From the NCBI GenBank assembly GCA_045629485.1, contig JAZQRF010000199.1:22970-86969 (forward strand): a stretch of DNA of 64,000 bases. Reading direction: 5' to 3'. The DNA comes from Pseudopedobacter sp045629485 (GTDB taxonomy: Bacteria; Bacteroidota; Bacteroidia; Sphingobacteriales; Sphingobacteriaceae). The position numbers and the translations under genes were made by a program. Of the stretch, positions 63,325-64,000 are shown one piece after another; within the stretch, counting starts at the first letter, position 1, and each line of letters starts with the position of its first letter. A model generated the notes under the pieces. The model was not told the origin of the DNA and ran no database searches. It saw nothing but the letters and a program-made list of their open reading frames with translations.

Positions 63325-63398
63325 CGGGGTGTAGCGTAGCCCGGTATCGCGCCACATTTGGGATGTGGAGGTCGTAGGTTCGAATCCTGCCACCCCGA
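63325..63398 (+). tRNA. tRNA-Pro (anticodon TGG)
   Basis: 74 nt cloverleaf: acceptor CGGGGTG (63325-63331) pairs with CACCCCG (63391-63397), A discriminator at 63398. Anticodon stem CCACA/TGTGG with loop TTTGGGA gives anticodon TGG for proline. T-arm GTTCGAATC is present. CCA is not encoded. Confidence 0.95.
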
Positions 63399-63409
63399 CT
63401 CAACTCATC

Positions 63410-63444
63410 AAAAGCCTCTAAATTATTAAATTTTAGAGGCTTTT
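63410..63444 (+). terminator. Terminator of tRNA-Pro
   Basis: 13 bp perfect stem (63410-63422 with 63432-63444), then GTTTTT. Confidence 0.9.
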
Positions 63445-63597
63445 GTTTTTACCAGTATTCCAATCCTTTTCAATTCATTTATTGTGAAAACCAAAGGTGA
63501 ACCAATTTTATGTTTACTTGAGTTGTTAATTAAGTTAAGTGATACCAAGTACTAACCAAGAAAGAGGAAGTAAACAAATCCAATCAATTTTATAATT

Positions 63598-64000
63598 AAC
63601 GTGAGTTCGGTTTAAGCGGCTAATAAAAGCTGGTTATCCTCTTTTTCAAAAACAATATTAAGAGAAGGTTTTTTAGGAAAGAAATGGTAGGCACAAATTA
63701 CCCTTGTGTGCTGCAGCTTACAGATATTCTTTAATTCATCGTTGACACATCAATAATGGCCCTTTTTCTAAGCATGATTTTGTCAGCCTGAGAGATATTA
63801 AAATCTTTCATGTTTTTGCGTGGTTTGGTAATCATTTGGATTCCATTTCCCCATAACAAGTCTGCCAGAGCTTTGGAGATATACCCTTTATCACCAAACA
63901 GTTTACCAAATATATCTTGTGTCATAGAGGTCATCAATTTGACATTACGATCGTCCACATTGCCTTTGGTAAGATAAAATGATAGTATTTCACCTTTGTC
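63598..64000 (-). mobile_element. Partial, degenerate IS982-family insertion sequence
   Basis: Holds a decayed IS982-type transposase (see the pseudogene). The sequence TAACGTGAGTTCGG around 63598-63611, just beyond the transposase stop, is a candidate terminal inverted repeat end. The other end lies outside the window. Its left edge is about 200 bp past tRNA-Pro. Confidence 0.65.
63612..64000 (-). pseudogene. IS982-family transposase, C-terminal part, frameshifted
   Basis: From the window edge the minus strand reads KGEILSFYLTKGNVDDRNVKL, then FGDKGYISK and MLRKRAIIDV, typical IS982 DDE motifs with Asp in place of the usual Glu after RKRAII. A one-base loss near 63741-63748 shifts the frame; the next frame continues NDELKNICKLQHTR and then jumps to AYHFFPKKPSLN, so an internal ~17-residue segment is also missing. 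The stop is at 63612. The N-terminal half is outside the window. Confidence 0.8.

Noticed and set aside
1..64000. CRISPR array, prophage, toxin-antitoxin or defence system
   Set aside because: No regular spaced repeats, phage structural genes, toxin pairs or defence domains were seen on either strand.

Overview
The window looks like a chromosomal segment of a Bacteroidota bacterium, most likely family Sphingobacteriaceae (Pedobacter-like). The signs are an AT-rich sequence, a SusC/SusD pair, an OmpA/PD40/TPR outer-membrane protein, a PadR-PspC pair, DUF5606 and a putative porin, few Shine-Dalgarno sites, and many promoters of the Bacteroidota type (TTG or TTT about 20 bp before TAnnTTTG). Family-level placement is inference; no rRNA is present to confirm it.

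Layout. 1-31.4 kb is dense housekeeping: Kdo/LPS genes (kdsD, kdsA, kdsB), DNA topology and repair (recQ, gyrA, topA), RNA metabolism (rnr, mnmA, trpS, gatC, queE), PEP carboxylase, a polyprenyl diphosphate synthase, a nucleoside kinase, a PadR-PspC stress module and a lipoprotein-export-type ABC ATPase. 31.4-39.8 kb holds ispD, queA, a MacB-like permease, a small lipoprotein with a twice-repeated His/Cys motif, a hybrid histidine kinase, and ccoI-ccoS for copper delivery to cbb3 oxidase, without the ccoNOP genes. 39.8-43.1 kb is a decaying accessory patch: a 36-codon remnant of a FAD oxidoreductase, DUF1801 and SnoaL-like genes, a frameshifted alpha/beta hydrolase and an MFS transporter. 43.1-53.5 kb is the most distinctive unit: a candidate small RNA, a LytS-type kinase, a lipoprotein metzincin-SusC-SusD operon, and a LytTR response regulator after the operon terminator. 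This reads as a regulated outer-membrane peptide-use locus. 53.6-63.2 kb has an FMN reductase, an acetylxylan-esterase-like hydrolase, an lpxK-punA-porin operon, a two-gene envelope unit (a protein often misnamed asparagine synthetase B plus a lipoprotein), a cyclophilin and DUF5606. The end holds tRNA-Pro(TGG) and a degenerate IS982-family transposase running off the window.

How the genes work together. Kdo synthesis (kdsD, kdsA, kdsB) and lipid A 4'-phosphorylation (lpxK) supply the inner LPS core, in four separate places. queE and queA act at different steps of queuosine synthesis. recQ, gyrA and topA control DNA topology. I found no CRISPR array, prophage, toxin-antitoxin or defence island. 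The best leads are the LytS/metzincin/SusCD/LytTR locus, the candidate sRNA beside it, the conserved HGMPGHxC lipoprotein motif, and promoters that lie almost on their start codons (padR, trpS, plsC).
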